Of a stretch of 64,000 nt of DNA, positions 33,383 to 45,650 are shown in pieces (position 1 is the stretch's first letter; each line of letters begins with the position of its first letter). The notes beneath the pieces were generated by a model. The model was not told the DNA's origin. It searched no databases and saw only the letters and a program-made list of their open reading frames with translations. This DNA is from Limnanthes douglasii subsp. nivea (lineage: Eukaryota > Streptophyta > Magnoliopsida > Brassicales > Limnanthaceae): assembly GCA_036936605.1 (NCBI GenBank), contig JAUPFV010000004.1, forward strand, positions 285,490,009 to 285,554,008, given 5' to 3'. The translations under genes and the position numbers were made by a program.

Positions 33383-33442
33383 CTTTATTTAGTTGAAGGG
33401 TCAAAAGATAAGATTGAATATCAATATCAATATTTTTTTGTT

Positions 33443-34650
33443 GTGGAAGATGATCCAAAGACTTTTACTGATGTTATGGCGTCAAGGGATGTTGTATTTT
33501 GGAAAGAAGCTATCCAAGATGAGATAAAGTCTATCATGCATAATAATACATGGGAATTGGCTGATTTACCTCTTGGGTGCAAATCATTGGGAAATAGATG
33601 GATCTTTAGACGAAAAATGAAAGTAGATGATACTATTGAAAGTTATAAAGCTAGATTGGTTATACACGGATTTAGACAAAGAGAAGGAATTGACTTCTTT
33701 GATACTTATGCTCCGGTTGCTAGGATTTCCACCATTAGATTGTTGATTGCACTTGCATCTGTATACAATCTTGTAATTCATCAAATGGATGCTAAAACTG
33801 CATTCTTGAATGGTGATTTGGATGAGGGGATTTATATGAAACAACCGGAAGGGTTTGTCATGTCTGGTTGTGAAAACAAGGTATGCAAGTTTCAAAAATC
33901 TTTGTATGGTTTGAAACAAGCACCAAAAGATTGGCATAAAAATTTGATAATGTGATATTGTCTAATGGATTTATTCTTAATCAAGCAGAAAAGTGTGTAT
34001 ATAGTAAATTTGATAATTCTGGTAAAGTAGTTTTGAGTGGTCTATATGTGGATGATATGTTGATTTTTGGTACTGACCTAAATCAGGTTGATGAAACGAA
34101 GAAATTCTTATCATCTAATTTTAAGATCAAGGATTTGGGGGAAGCTGAAATGATTCTTGGTATAAGAATCAAGCGAAAGAACAATAGTATATCGATTTCT
34201 CAATCTCACTATATTGAGAAGATATTAAATAAATTTAATTTTGAAGATTCTTCTCCGGTAAGCACACCTATAGATCCTAGTCTGAAGCTTCTACCTAATA
34301 AAGGTATTGCTATATCTCAACCTGAATACTCGAGAGCTATCGGGTGTCTTATGTATGCCATAACTAGCACTAGGTCGAATATTGCCTTTGTTATTGGAAA
34401 AATTAGTAGGTATACTAACAATCCTAGTTCGCGTCATTGGCAAGCTTTAAATCGAGTATTCAAGTATTTGAAAGGAGCCATGAATTATGGTTTAACTTAT
34501 ACCAGATTTCCTTATGTACTTGAAGGATATTCAAACGCGAGTTACATTTCCAATATTAAAGATAATTCTTCCACAAGTGGAAGGGTATTTCTACTTGGGG
34601 GAGGTGCTATCTCTTATGCGTCTAAGAAACAAACTTGTATTAGCGATTAA
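33443..34650 (+). pseudogene. Copia-E reverse transcriptase, frameshifted
   Basis: The N-terminal half (33443-33955) has WKEAIQDEIKSI, WIFRRKMKVD, YKARLVIHGFRQREGIDF and YAPVARISTIRLLIALA, then MDAKTAFLNGDLDEGIYM and SLYGLKQAPKDWH. A single-base frameshift near 33940-33952 moves the second half (33952-34650) into another frame. That half has the catalytic YVDD at 34045-34056 (LYVDDMLIFG) and later RAIGCLMYAITSTRSNIA and SGRVFLLGGGAISY. Confidence 0.88.
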
Positions 34651-34992
34651 ACAATGGAATCAGAGTTTGTGGCATTAGCAGCAGTGAGTAAAGAACCTTA
34701 GTGGCTAAGAAATTTATTGTATGAAATTTTGTTGTGTCCCAAAACTATATCACCTATATCTATCAGATGTGATAGTGAGGCTGCTTTGGCTAATGTCTAT
34801 AGACAAGTTTACAAAAGCAGGTCTAGACACTTAGGTGTTCGACACAGTATGATTCGTGAGCGCATCATGCATGATTTTATTTCAGTAGAGTTTGTGAGAA
34901 CTCAATATAATTTAGCCGATCATTTAAACAAAGGGTTAAGTAGAGATCTTGTGCACAAATTGGCTACAGGGATGGGATTAAAGTCCATCTAA
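34651..34992 (+). pseudogene. Copia-E RNase H C-terminal part, with stop
   Basis: The frame continues after a stop at 34648-34650. A TAG at 34699-34701 replaces a residue before WLRN. The remainder (34717-34992) has IRCDSEAALANVYRQVYKSR, SRHLGVRHSMIRERI and FVRTQYNLADHLNKGLSRD, the usual end of copia polyproteins. Confidence 0.82.
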
Positions 34993-35522
34993 AATCTCTC
35001 ATATTGAGATACCCAATTCCCATCTAATATGACATTAGATGATGAATTCAATGTGAAAAGCTTAACATCTAGAGACTGGAACACATTTGTATATCATCCC
35101 AAGGTATGTGTTCAGACCTGCAAGTTGTGAAGGTTGAATATTATCTTCTTAATAGTTATTTTGGAAAATTGCATATGCAGGTGCAAGAAGAAAAGAACTA
35201 CCTATTTGAGCATGAAGTTTAGCTGATTCAAGAAGCTAGGACTTGGCTTTGATATGCTTAAGAAGGATAAAGACACAAGGCTAGTAAAAATAACGTCAAG
35301 TAAGAACAAGTGAGTATGTAAATTTATGTGTATATTATTTTCATGTATTCATTGTGAATAGTAAAAGTTCAATCCTTAGTGATACCTTGATATTCGAACA
35401 TTTGGAATGTGTAATATACTAATGTGAAATTCAATCGTTATGATATTTCATTTATGCATAGATTTGTTAATTGTTGTGATTGTGTTTAGTTGATAATGAA
35501 TTACACTAAAATAGGGGAAGAT
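34993..35522 (+). other. Copia-E 3' non-coding region with polypurine tract
   Basis: About 500 bp between the end of RNase H and the 3' LTR, without an ORF of note. The end carries ataggggaagat, the likely polypurine tract. Confidence 0.65.
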
Positions 35523-36026
35523 TTTTAGATATTTTAGTGTAATTGGATCGACTAGTCGACCAATTTAATCATGATAAATTATCAAACAAGTCGTAGAGTG
35601 CGGAGTGCACGCTTGTTAGATTATATCATAATTAACATGGTGAAGGGGCATAGCCCCTTGCAGGGTTTAAATGGCAGAGCCCTTTGGGGGGTTACTTTTG
35701 TTTTTCTTAATTCGGTTATTGTTGCAAGTAAACAAAATTTCAAAATTGGGAATTTGACCGTTTTATTCAAATTTCAAATTTGAAGCCGTTTTATTACAAA
35801 TCCCGTTTAAAGACCTTAACTACCATAACTGCCAAATTGGTTGAATTGATAAAAGATGAGTTTTGTTGAAAAAAGGAAATTTACATCAATTCATACTCTT
35901 TGTTCAAATAAAATATCTATGATTTTATCTAATTAATTTTTTTTTGGAGAACCTCAAAAATATTTCAATAAGAAATTATTTACAAGACTTCAGAGATTAT
36001 CCGGAATCAAAACACTGTTTTCTACG
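35523..36026 (+). repeat. Copia-E 3' LTR
   Basis: Aligns with 30393-30891 end to end. It differs by scattered substitutions and small indels. The first bases read TTTTAGAT instead of TGTTAGAT and the last CTACG instead of CTACA, so both outer dinucleotides have mutated. Confidence 0.88.
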
Positions 36027-36072
36027 GTATATATACTTTATGGGGTGCGTAACATATTTGTTGAATATTCAT

Positions 36073-36398
36073 ACTATTTATAAGAAATTATTAAAATAAA
36101 ATTAGAAGATTATGGCTTGTCACCCAACTCTTACGAAGCATATGGGATTAGTAACTTTTCATAAAGATATATTTTTTTCAAAAGCACATGAATTATTTGG
36201 TCACGGTAAAGTTCAAATTTTGCTTCGTTGAACAAACTATTTATAAGAAATTATTAAAAGAAAATTAGAAGATTATGACTTGTCACACAACTCTTACGAA
36301 ACATATGGGATTAGTAATTTTTCAGAAAGATATATTTTTTTGAAAAGCACATGAATTTTTTGGTCACGGTGAAGTTCAAATTTTGCTTCGTTGAACAA
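36073..36398. repeat. 163-bp tandem duplication
   Basis: The unit starting actatttataagaaattatt at 36073 recurs at 36236 and ends gcttcgttgaacaa. The copies differ at a handful of sites. No function is recognised. Confidence 0.88.
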
Positions 36399-36937
36399 TC
36401 CTCTGTTTATTGCGGCGTCAACTCACTTCACCCCAACAAACTTTTGGTGGTCACGACAAAGACATGTAATCTTGTATCGCATGTCTTGTTTTATCAAGTT
36501 TTCTCTCACGAAATCTTCTTTTCCATGATAAACTACCTACCTTAAACCACAATGCTTGGTGTTAGCAGTATATTAGAAGTAATTTGAGAAGAAAAGTAAT
36601 ACCGAAGATTACATGTGGATAAAGATGGACAGCCAAAGAAATAAAGTGGAGGAAATGTTTGAATTTCCTTTGGACGTGAAATGGGGTCGAGACGTAGGTG
36701 TAAATATATTTGATGGAACCGAAAGGAAAGCTACCGTAGGTAGAAGGAATACTTCATAAATTGATCGTGAGTCGCGCAAAAAATGTAGAGCATGATTGCC
36801 GAATGACTTATGAACATAGTTGAAAGCTTCTAGATGAAGTTGAGTTAGTAAGGTTCTATATTGATAAATAATATCTCTCATTGATCAAAGATTCATTTAT
36901 CCAAGTGTGCTACATGTGACCAAATTGTACAAGGGAG
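36399..36937. other. Unidentified, possibly the 3' part of an element ending at 36938
   Basis: Contains a 90-codon open frame on the minus strand and a plus-strand piece with FPLDVKWGRDVGVNIFDGTE (about 36661-36720); neither is recognised. It ends in acaagggaga, which resembles a copia polypurine tract, directly before the LTR at 36939. Confidence 0.3.
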
Positions 36938-36938
36938 A

Positions 36939-37580
36939 TGTTAATACCTTGATGTACGATAATTAGTGTTGGCTTTGTCCTTTTGTGATGGTCTGTTTGG
37001 CCAAATGAGGAAATGAGCTATCATATGCTATTGTGAGCATGTATATTATTGTACATATCATTGATAATCTATAAATATTTACAAAAAGGTTTGAAGTCTT
37101 TGTTGGTCATTTAGTGAGCAAAAGCTGAAGCTTTCAACTATAGTTGAGGTAAAAGATAAATAGTTTGAGACATTTTAATATTCATAATTACTTTGTAAGA
37201 TGAGATTTTTTTGTTACAAATATTAGGTTGAGTATTTAATGTTTGAGAGAGTCTTCTTTTAACCTCTTATATATAAAATTTGTGTGAGTTTTTCCCATGG
37301 ATGTAGGATTTCTTTACAATGAGAGTCGTGTTAAATCTTTCGCGTGTGTGCGTTTGGCATTACATTCTTTTTCTAAGGTTCACAAATAAGATTTGAGTAC
37401 GAGCCAAAGTTTTGTGGATCTTCTTTTCTTGTTGTAGATTTAATACTACAAGTAAATATGTTTTAGCTAGAGCGGCTGAGCTTCGGCTAACGATGTCATT
37501 GGGTTCGACTGTTGTTGAGGCTTGGGATTGTTAATTGTTCTAAAGCATAGATGTTCTTGCTTTAGGAGTTTCCATAAAAA
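36939..37580 (+). repeat. Copia-F LTR
   Basis: Starts TGTTAATACC next to a polypurine-like tract and ends just before the primer-binding site at 37582. A TATA-like cttatatataaaa lies at about 37266-37278. No second copy is found within the window. Confidence 0.5.
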
Positions 37581-37581
37581 C

Positions 37582-37594
37582 TGGTGCAGTGAGC
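37582..37594 (+). other. Copia-F putative primer-binding site
   Basis: TGGTGCAGTGAGC, identical to Copia-A's at 10057-10069. Confidence 0.5.
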
Positions 37595-37699
37595 ATTGAT
37601 AATATGGAGAACACTGGTTACAATATTGAAACAAATAATAAATAAGGATGATCATTCAAATCTTGCAGGTTAGAGTAGAGGTTCTCATTGAAAAACTAA

Positions 37700-39260
37700 A
37701 AAAACCAGCAAGATGAATTCCATGAAATTCAACCTTGATATATTCAAGAGAGGTACTGATTTCAACCTCTGGATGATTAAGGTTTGAGATTTCCTTGTAA
37801 ATAAAGGATTGGCGCTACTATTTATGAGAAATCTAGGGATAATGTTAATGCTAAAGTATTGTCCATATCTTATAGTGCCCTTATATTGTTCTTAAAGGAT
37901 GAAGTGTTTTGAGAGATATTTATAGAGCCTATGGCGTAGGGTTATAAAATCATCTAGATGATATTTATATGAGAAATGTATGCCTATAGATTATATCTTA
38001 AAAAACAGTTATACATGAGTGAGAAATTGTTTAATGCTAAAGTATTGTTCATATCTTATAGTGCCCTTATATTATTCTTAAGGGATGAAGTGCTTTGAGA
38101 GATATATAAACAGCCTATGGTGTTGGGATATAAAATCATCTATATGACAATTACATGAAGAAATCTATGCCTAAAGATTATATCTTAATAAACAATTATA
38201 CAGGTTGTCAATGGATGGTAGCAAATAAATTCAAATACACCTAGATGATTTCAATAGCATCATTTTTAACTTGAATGTAGTTGGCTTTCAATGAAAGACG
38301 AGAACCATGCTACAATATCTTGGGTTATATGCCAAAAGTGTAGAAGTACTTTGTTGACATCATAATATATAATAAATAGTCATTTATGATGGACTAAGTA
38401 AAGAGTTCTTTGAACTCAAAAGATCCTCAAAGGAAGATTGTTCTGTTGGGAAACTTCAAAAGTTTCAAACTCATTATGAGGGGCAGGCTAGGAATTAGAG
38501 ATTCAAGCAATAAAAAAAGAAACTATTTAACAAATTATAAATCATTTACGTCGGGTTCTAGAGTTAGAAATTTATTTTCCAATAAGAAATGTTATATCAA
38601 TAGGAAGTTCCCAGAGAGAAGAAAGGGAAATTGCTATTCAAAGAGCAAAGTCAGAGATATTACAATGGTTTCAAACGACTATGAGTGATTTATGGTTTAA
38701 TGGATTCTACTTGCAAGTACAATAATAAGTGAGCGTTGGATTTGGATACTTCATTCCATATGACCTCCAAAAGATATTATTTTGAAAACCTCAGATTATT
38801 TGAAGGTGGAAATATCATCCTCAAAATGGTAAATCATATGTTGTCAAATTAGTGGGAATTTATTAACTCGAGTTGTCTACATGACTTGATGATTAACAAC
38901 GTGAGGTATATGCCCAAAGTTAAAAATAATAATTTGTTTTAAATTGGAATGTTAATCGAGAAAAGGTTTACTTATAGAGGTGAATATGGTAGACTTAGTA
39001 TCTTATAATGCTCACTTGTTGTTATGAAAGCATATAAGACTAATGATGTGTTAGTTCTTTAGGATCCTATAGTGGTATATTGTGTGCCTAGTGTGGAGAA
39101 TGATTCAACCATCTTATGGAATCTTAGGCTTGGGTATGCGAGTGAGAAACGCCTTATTGAACTGAGCAAATAATGGTTCTTGGATGGTAGCACGATTTAG
39201 AAATTTAGCTTCTATTAAAGTTGTGTGTTGGACAGTAGCAATATTTTATCCGGTTATATA
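37700..39260 (+). pseudogene. Copia-F gag and protease/pre-integrase relic
   Basis: Starts MNSMKFNLDIFKRGTDFNLW (about 37711), the copia gag opening. An internal 186-bp duplication (37847-38209) repeats the UBN2 region. Later pieces are LDLDTSFHMTSKRYYFENL (protease, about 38739-38795, catalytic DSG changed to DTS), VRYMPKVKNNNLF, and MKAYKTNDVLVL with LWNLRLGYASEKRLIEL (about 39026-39165). Integrase and everything downstream are missing, so the element is truncated near 39260. Confidence 0.6.
37847..38209 (+). repeat. Internal 186-bp duplication in Copia-F gag
   Basis: The block beginning aatgctaaagtattg at 37847 recurs at 38033 with about 10 percent visible differences. The phrase cttatagtgcccttatatt is in both. 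Confidence 0.85.
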
Positions 39261-42200
39261 TTCAACTTTCGTGGTCGACACATATATATGATGTTGTTTA
39301 AAATTATACTGATACAGTATTATTTCTAATTTATAAACAACCAACAATAATATTATTATTATTTACAATTCACCAGCTTGCGTTAGTGTAACAAAAAAGA
39401 TACATAGTAGATTCATGGGAAGAGCATAATCTATTTTTCATTGTATTATTGACATAATAAATGATTATTCTAACAATCTTTAAATAATAATTCTCTAGAT
39501 TAAATTGATAAATAATTCATATTCCAACATATTGACATATAGTAAGTCACATAATTATTATATATCTTATAGTTTATTATCATGTTCAGATATAGTTGAT
39601 TATTAACTCACACACTTTTTCATCTTTACTCAGTCTTTCGAATACACCACCACGAGAGTTCATTCACTTTATGACATTTTAGTTCCAAAATTTTTAATCA
39701 AATTTTAAGTGTATTTTGATTGAGAGATGAATATCTCGTCACTATGGAAGTTCCAACGCTAGTTATTTAAAATCCAGTTTCTATTATGTGGATAAACTCT
39801 TTCACTAATAGTATGAAGGTGGATATAAACACAATAACATAAACAAAAATATAGGCGATCATGATGTGTGACTTGAGAAAAAAATAAATAAGATTTTATC
39901 TCCTCCAACATAAACATATGCACGTGTAGTGCTTTTTTCAATTCATATAGAGTTTCTTCATTTTTTATGCATAATAGAAAAGGTACAGATTTTTAAATTT
40001 GTATGGTTATGCGACATAAAGTTTTTTATTAACAAACTTATACAAAAAAATATTATTCATATCCATTTTGGTGAAGTTTGAAATGTAAAAGTAAATATAC
40101 AACAAAAAGTAATTATAGATTATTAGCGAACAACCACAAAAAAATTCTTTTCAAAATAGATTTCATATGTATACGTAGAACCTCAACCATATGTTTTTCT
40201 TTATTTTTGCTAATAATTCAGTCTCATCAATTTGGTTTCAGAAAACCCATTTCTGATCTATAACATGTGTTCTGGGTGGGTCTTTCAACAAGTAATGAAA
40301 CATTATTTCGTTGAAATTAAAACTTAGTTATTCTTGTAGAGCATTGAAATGATATTCATTAAACCACGATATTGTTGGGTCCATTATATATAAAACATTT
40401 GAGGCCAAAAATATCACATTAGTTTGGTTTTCCAATCTTGTGAGTTTGAAATTCCTCATGGATAATGTCAGTGACCAGTCTTGGTGGATGATTCACATTG
40501 ATACATGATAATGAATCACCATATGATTTTAAATATATCCCATTAATACATATTTCATAGCTTTAAGTCTACTTTATTATGATACGTCTTTGTTATTGAC
40601 AACTATTGAGGTTGTTTGATGATTTTTGTTTGGTAGAGATGTCTTGGATGTATCTAGGTATTTTTTGGATGTATCCCGAGAATCTGTTTTAGTGGCATAA
40701 AAAGTAGGTATGTTAACACTCAGACTCGGATTAGAAGTGGTTTTACTTATATATGTAATCTAAAAAACAATTATGAATTTTATCATGTATAATTTAGATA
40801 ATTATATTTGTTTTTTTGTAGTAGTGCAATACACGCGATTGTTAGTAGAGTAACCGAAAACAATTTTATCATCATTTTTGGCACCATAATTTGTAACTTG
40901 GGCTCTATCATTTAATATGTAAACTTGCTACCAAAAATATGGAAGTACAAGATGTATTAAATGTTTCATTTTCAAATTTCATATGGCATATTCTAAGTCT
41001 TAAGGCGGAACTAAACATTGTTGATTATGTAATATGTTTGTTGACTTCTTACGCCTACAATTTGAAATTTAATTTTTTGGCATGCATCATGACTTTAGCC
41101 ATATCTTGAATAATTTGATTGTTCTTTTTTACTATTTTAATTTGCAGAAGAAATGATTGGCATTGATACCTTAGTTGATCCCATTAGCATTTTAAAATTA
41201 GATTAAAAAACTATTTTTAAATTTGTAAAGGATTTTCCAATTATTGTTTTGTAAAGTTTTTTGTTTATGTTTTCTGTTTTTATCCCTCAAGATGATTTTA
41301 TAATAAGACTTCTTACATTTTACACGTTGATGGTTAAGGTGGTAGGATTAAAAATAAATTATATTTTTTCGCTGTAGATTATAAGAGCTTGAAGGATATT
41401 TTGTTGAAAAGTTTTCCACATCTTAGATACTCTACATCAAGTGATTTACTGTAAGTAGATGATATGACTAACAAAAAGGTTTTCAGTGTTGATGGTCGTG
41501 GTTGTATCGCTGATAGTCAATATAAGGAAAACGTAGATGATGATTAGTTTGTAGATGGTGAATATGGGGTTCAAGTGGAACCTAGTTGTTTATCTGGTAA
41601 GGAGACTACTAGTCAAAGTTTGAGAACATGTATGATTTATGGCTGATTATTATGTTGGTTTTGTTAGACTACGGGGAATCAATAAATTCCTTAATGTAAA
41701 ATGATCTTAGATATGAAGCATATCACTGAGAAGTATCTAGTAAATTTTAAGAAGTAATACTTCGATCATGTTGTCATTTAAAAAATCCTACGAAACAAAT
41801 CTATCGTTTTTCATCGGTTGAGGTAATACATGTTTTTTTTTAAGTATTTTAAAATAAATTTGTGATTTTTTTATTGGGCAAAATGATCACGACATGGTTA
41901 AGTATATGCTCTTACAGTTTATGTCTAACGTGAAACATTGATCATTCTAGATTTTAGGTTGAATGTGATGAAAATATTTAACATTTTCTTAATTGGATTT
42001 ATATCATGCATTATTATAAAAGAAATTATAGATGCTAAACGTATAAGTAATGTTTGAACATGTATAAACAAGTAGATACAAAAACTAATAAGATTATAGT
42101 TTTAAGGAGAAAGAATATAATTATTTGTTAATAAAGAAGATAAATATATGTACCCACAATCTTCAATGTCAGTTCTAAACATGTGTTTACGCATGTTACA

Positions 42201-43030
42201 TGCACTCAAGCCCATGAATTGTACCACCAATCTAAAGTTTTGTTTTCTAAAATATTGATCACATTCATCATTGCTATAATTTATTTATCGATTTTATTTA
42301 TACTCTAATTTTTTTTGAACATTTCATTATCTAGCATGGGATCTATTTTTTTGCAAATAGAAAATAATATTTTTCTTCTTGAAATTAGTTTTATTTTTTA
42401 CTGAATTGTTTTGTATAACGTTTTTTTCTATTAGGATCTACTGCATTTTGCTATTCAAAGTTTTTTTTAATAAACCTTTAAATTCTTCTAGTTTATCTTT
42501 GCTATGCGACTTTCTTTATTTAAATGTGTTTTTGGATTTGTTTTTTCCAAAGTATACTATTTGCACTCGTGATGAATTTTCTTCCAATAAGTTCTTGATA
42601 GTGGAATATATTTTGATATGACTACTCTTACTTATAATATTTTAAAATGAAAATTTTAATACGAAAACGTCTCCAGCAAAATACACCCTTCATATATTTG
42701 ATCACATTTTCTCGTTGTTTATTTGATTATTTTACTCTAATTTTAAACAAGTCTTCCTCAAGTATATAACATGTAGTAAGGAAAAAAGATGAATTTTAAC
42801 TTATCTTGTTATCTAGACATACAAGATTTTGGTGTTCGCATATATAGTCCTTGATTATTATATTTAAAGGTTTGTAATATTGTTCCACATGCATATTCCG
42901 TAATATGTTTGTATTATATTTCTAATATCGTTATTCGACGGTTTGTTAGTATTGGTGAACCTTTCTACTGGATATATTAAGTATCTAATAAAAATTATCA
43001 ATTGACTTTCTATGTGGTATTAAAGCACTA
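39261..43030. other. AT-rich DNA without recognisable genes
   Basis: Open frames here are short (60-80 codons), low in complexity and not similar to known families. The part at 41330-41640 is slightly less AT-rich and peptide-like in pieces, but stops interrupt it. A possible CACTA transposon end is at 40810-40826. Confidence 0.45.
40810..40826. mobile_element. Possible right terminus of a CACTA (En/Spm) transposon
   Basis: The sequence tttttttgtagtagtg is the reverse complement of CACTACTACAAAAAAA, the usual start of plant CACTA elements. No matching left end was found, so this may be a fragment or chance. Confidence 0.35.
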
Positions 43031-43039
43031 AGTTTAGAT

Positions 43040-44260
43040 TTAAGGTTTTTTTTGTTTTCGTTAAGCTAGTGGAAAACCTCGTAAGCTACTTGTCATAAGA
43101 TTTTTTTTTTATATTAGGTTATTTCAGTATGGTGTTGAATATTTTAATTTGGTTTTGGTTATTTTTGTTGAATATTATACTTGATCTCATATCCCATATT
43201 ATTCGGATATAAAAAATATTAATGATATATATACTAGCATAAGTCCTTTTAAGAGTTTATCAAAAGCAAATCCATTCAGAATTTTGATATCAATCCATAC
43301 TAATAGGAATGAGTGAGATTAAGTTCATTTTAGTATATATTTATATAGTCTTAACATGGTATGAGAACAAAAATAAGTTTAAACGATATATTGTGCCTCG
43401 AAAATATCAATGATATATATATATTATGAAACATTTTGGGAGTCCATCAAAAGAAATCACGCATACTTTCAGGACCAAAACGGTTAATATCATACTAGTG
43501 ACTAAGATCGAGTTAATATTAGTCCATGCTTATATAGTCTTAATAACTTTTTGGTATTTCAATTTGATTTTCGCTATTTTAATTTTATTTTTGGTATTTT
43601 GATTTGGTTTCGATTATTTTTTGGACATATAAATTTGGTTTTGGTTAATTTTTTCGGTATTTTTTTATGTTATTTCTGTTTGGTTTTGGATATTTTAATT
43701 TGGTTATGATTATTTTTGTTAAAGAATAAAATTGATCTCATATCTCACTTGACATATAGATAGAAAATATCAACGATATATAAGTATGGATATATCTTAG
43801 CTAGTATGAGACTTTTTGAGAGTGTACAAAAAGAATATCCATGCGGACCTTTAGACCCAAAGCGGACAATGTCATACTAGTGAGTGAGACCGAGTTAAGT
43901 CCAATTCATAATTGTATAAACAATTTTTTGGGTATTTCGATTTGGTTTTGATTATTTTTTTAGTATTTCAATTTTGTATTGTTATATCAATTTGATTTTA
44001 GATATTTGAATTTGGTTTTGGTTATTTCAATTTATTTTTTGATATTTCAATTTGGTTATCGATATGGTTGTCGATCTGGTAAAGACCAAGTGTTTGGATA
44101 GAGATTTTGGTGAAATAAAGAATATGATGATAAAAACGATGTTTAAATATGGTTTTGATTACTTTTTAGATTAGATTTTGGTATTTTAATTTTGTTTTGG
44201 ATATTTCAATATCGTTTTGATTATATTTTGGATATTCGCCATGAAATATATAAAATGTAT
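43040..44260. repeat. Composite of T-rich 'tttggttttggttattt' repeats and TRIM LTR fragments
   Basis: Two things alternate. The first is degenerate units such as tatttcaatttggttttgg and tatttcgatttggttttgat. The second is three segments (about 43180-43310, 43380-43515 and 43735-43895) that match the TRIM LTR, with TATGAAACATTTTGGGAGT-, ATCAAAAG- and AATATCATACTAGTG-like phrases. The third segment is nearly a full LTR, including a TATATAAGTA box. Confidence 0.65.
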
Positions 44261-45054
44261 TTAAATCGGTGATTCATCTTTCGACTATGACGATCTCCTT
44301 CCTACATTTTTTTTTCAAAACCACCGATAAAAGTTCATTAGCTTGTCAATTTTGATAAATTTAGTTATTGGACCTACAAATTTTAATAAATCTAGTTTTT
44401 AATTTTTCAGTATTAGAAATTAAATTTATTGAAATTTTGTAAAAATCATTATAATTCCAATAGTGATTTTGAAATCAATGAATTATATGAAAAAAATCAT
44501 AATAGTCCATGATGGATATATCACCAATTAATACTCATAATAGTACATCACTTAAAAATATTTATTTTTACTATTGTTTGTTTTAATTTTTTTAAAAAAA
44601 AGGACAAAATATTTTTATCCTATAAATTTAAAAAAAAAAACCCAAATATTGGCTACTTGTAAAAATAAAATATAAAATAGTTTTAAAACATAATGATCTT
44701 AATAATTATATAAAAGACTATATCTTTTATTTATAGCTCTTAATTTCTCCTAAATACTAACGTATTTTTAAAAAATAATCAGAAATTTTCGGATAATATT
44801 TTTTTATCATCTCTTGTAATCAAATTTCCAACCTAATTAACTCGCATAAAAGGCTAAATTATTCCTTTTACATGGATGAAGCAACCGACCGGAATGAAAA
44901 AGGTGATTAGTGCAGAATAATGTTGGCGCAAAGCAAATTAACTCCTTAAATCAACTAAATGGACCCACCTATTAACCTAATAGCCCTGCCTAATTTGGTT
45001 AATAGAATCATTACTTAAGTAACTTCTTACTTTCTTTCTTATGAATTCATTCAG

Positions 45055-45154
45055 ATCTCCGGTCACATTCCATAAACATATATATGTTCATGTTCGAATT
45101 TATAATCTCCGGTCACATTCCATAAACACATATATGATCATGTTCGAATTTATA
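45055..45154. repeat. 50-bp tandem duplication
   Basis: The unit starting atctccggtcacattccata at 45055 is repeated at 45105 with two or three differences. Confidence 0.9.
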
Positions 45155-45417
45155 ATTAACTTTTACTATGACCATTATTGTACATAATTTTTTTATCTTA
45201 AAATGCGGTTCTTTTGATCTGAAGATATTTTTTGTATAAAATTTAAAAATTTAGGATGAAAGCTCCTCGATTATGAAGATTTTAATAAATATAGTTTAAA
45301 ATTTTGAAATAACAAATATTTACAGTTCATTTTGTGATTATCGGATGTTAAAAAAAATTGAAATAGAAGCACTATAAAGAAACCATCTTCATAGTAAATA
45401 TTATTTACCGGATAACT

Positions 45418-45443
45418 TTATTATTATTATTATTATTATTTTA
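45418..45443. repeat. (TTA)n microsatellite
   Basis: About eight TTA/ATT trinucleotides. Confidence 0.9.
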
Positions 45444-45650
45444 AGCTACAATTGAAACATTTATTGCAATTATTTAGGATTATACCCGTGAGTCAACACT
45501 TATACTTTTTTCAGTATGTTAAACACAACGGTTAAGGTTAAAAATAAATCATTATTTCAATTCTAAACAAGTACTTTGAACTTCGTTTTTTCTTAATCAT
45601 CTTATGTTTTTCTATACCAATATATTTATCAGCCATCAGTCTCTTCAATC

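Larger units (their letters stand above)
30393..36026 (+). mobile_element. Copia-E: complete LTR retrotransposon with target duplication
   Basis: 5' LTR 30393-30891 and 3' LTR 35523-36026 are closely similar. The 5-bp target duplication GTATA is exact (30388-30392 and 36027-36031). A polypurine tract (aataggggaagat, about 35510-35522) precedes the 3' LTR. The interior has gag, protease, integrase, reverse transcriptase and RNase H in copia order. It is non-autonomous now because of frameshifts and stops. No standard Met-tRNA primer-binding site is seen next to the 5' LTR. A solo LTR of the family is at 877-1421. Confidence 0.9.
44261..45650. other. AT-rich intergenic DNA
   Basis: No gene is recognised. 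It includes a 50-bp tandem duplication and a (TTA)n tract entered separately. Confidence 0.5.

Noticed and set aside
36609..36881. 90-codon minus-strand ORF
   Set aside because: No motif, and no transcript signals; kept only as part of an unidentified stretch.
43040..44260. Telomere-like repeat
   Set aside because: Units such as tttggttttggtta are irregular and do not match the plant telomere motif TTTAGGG.
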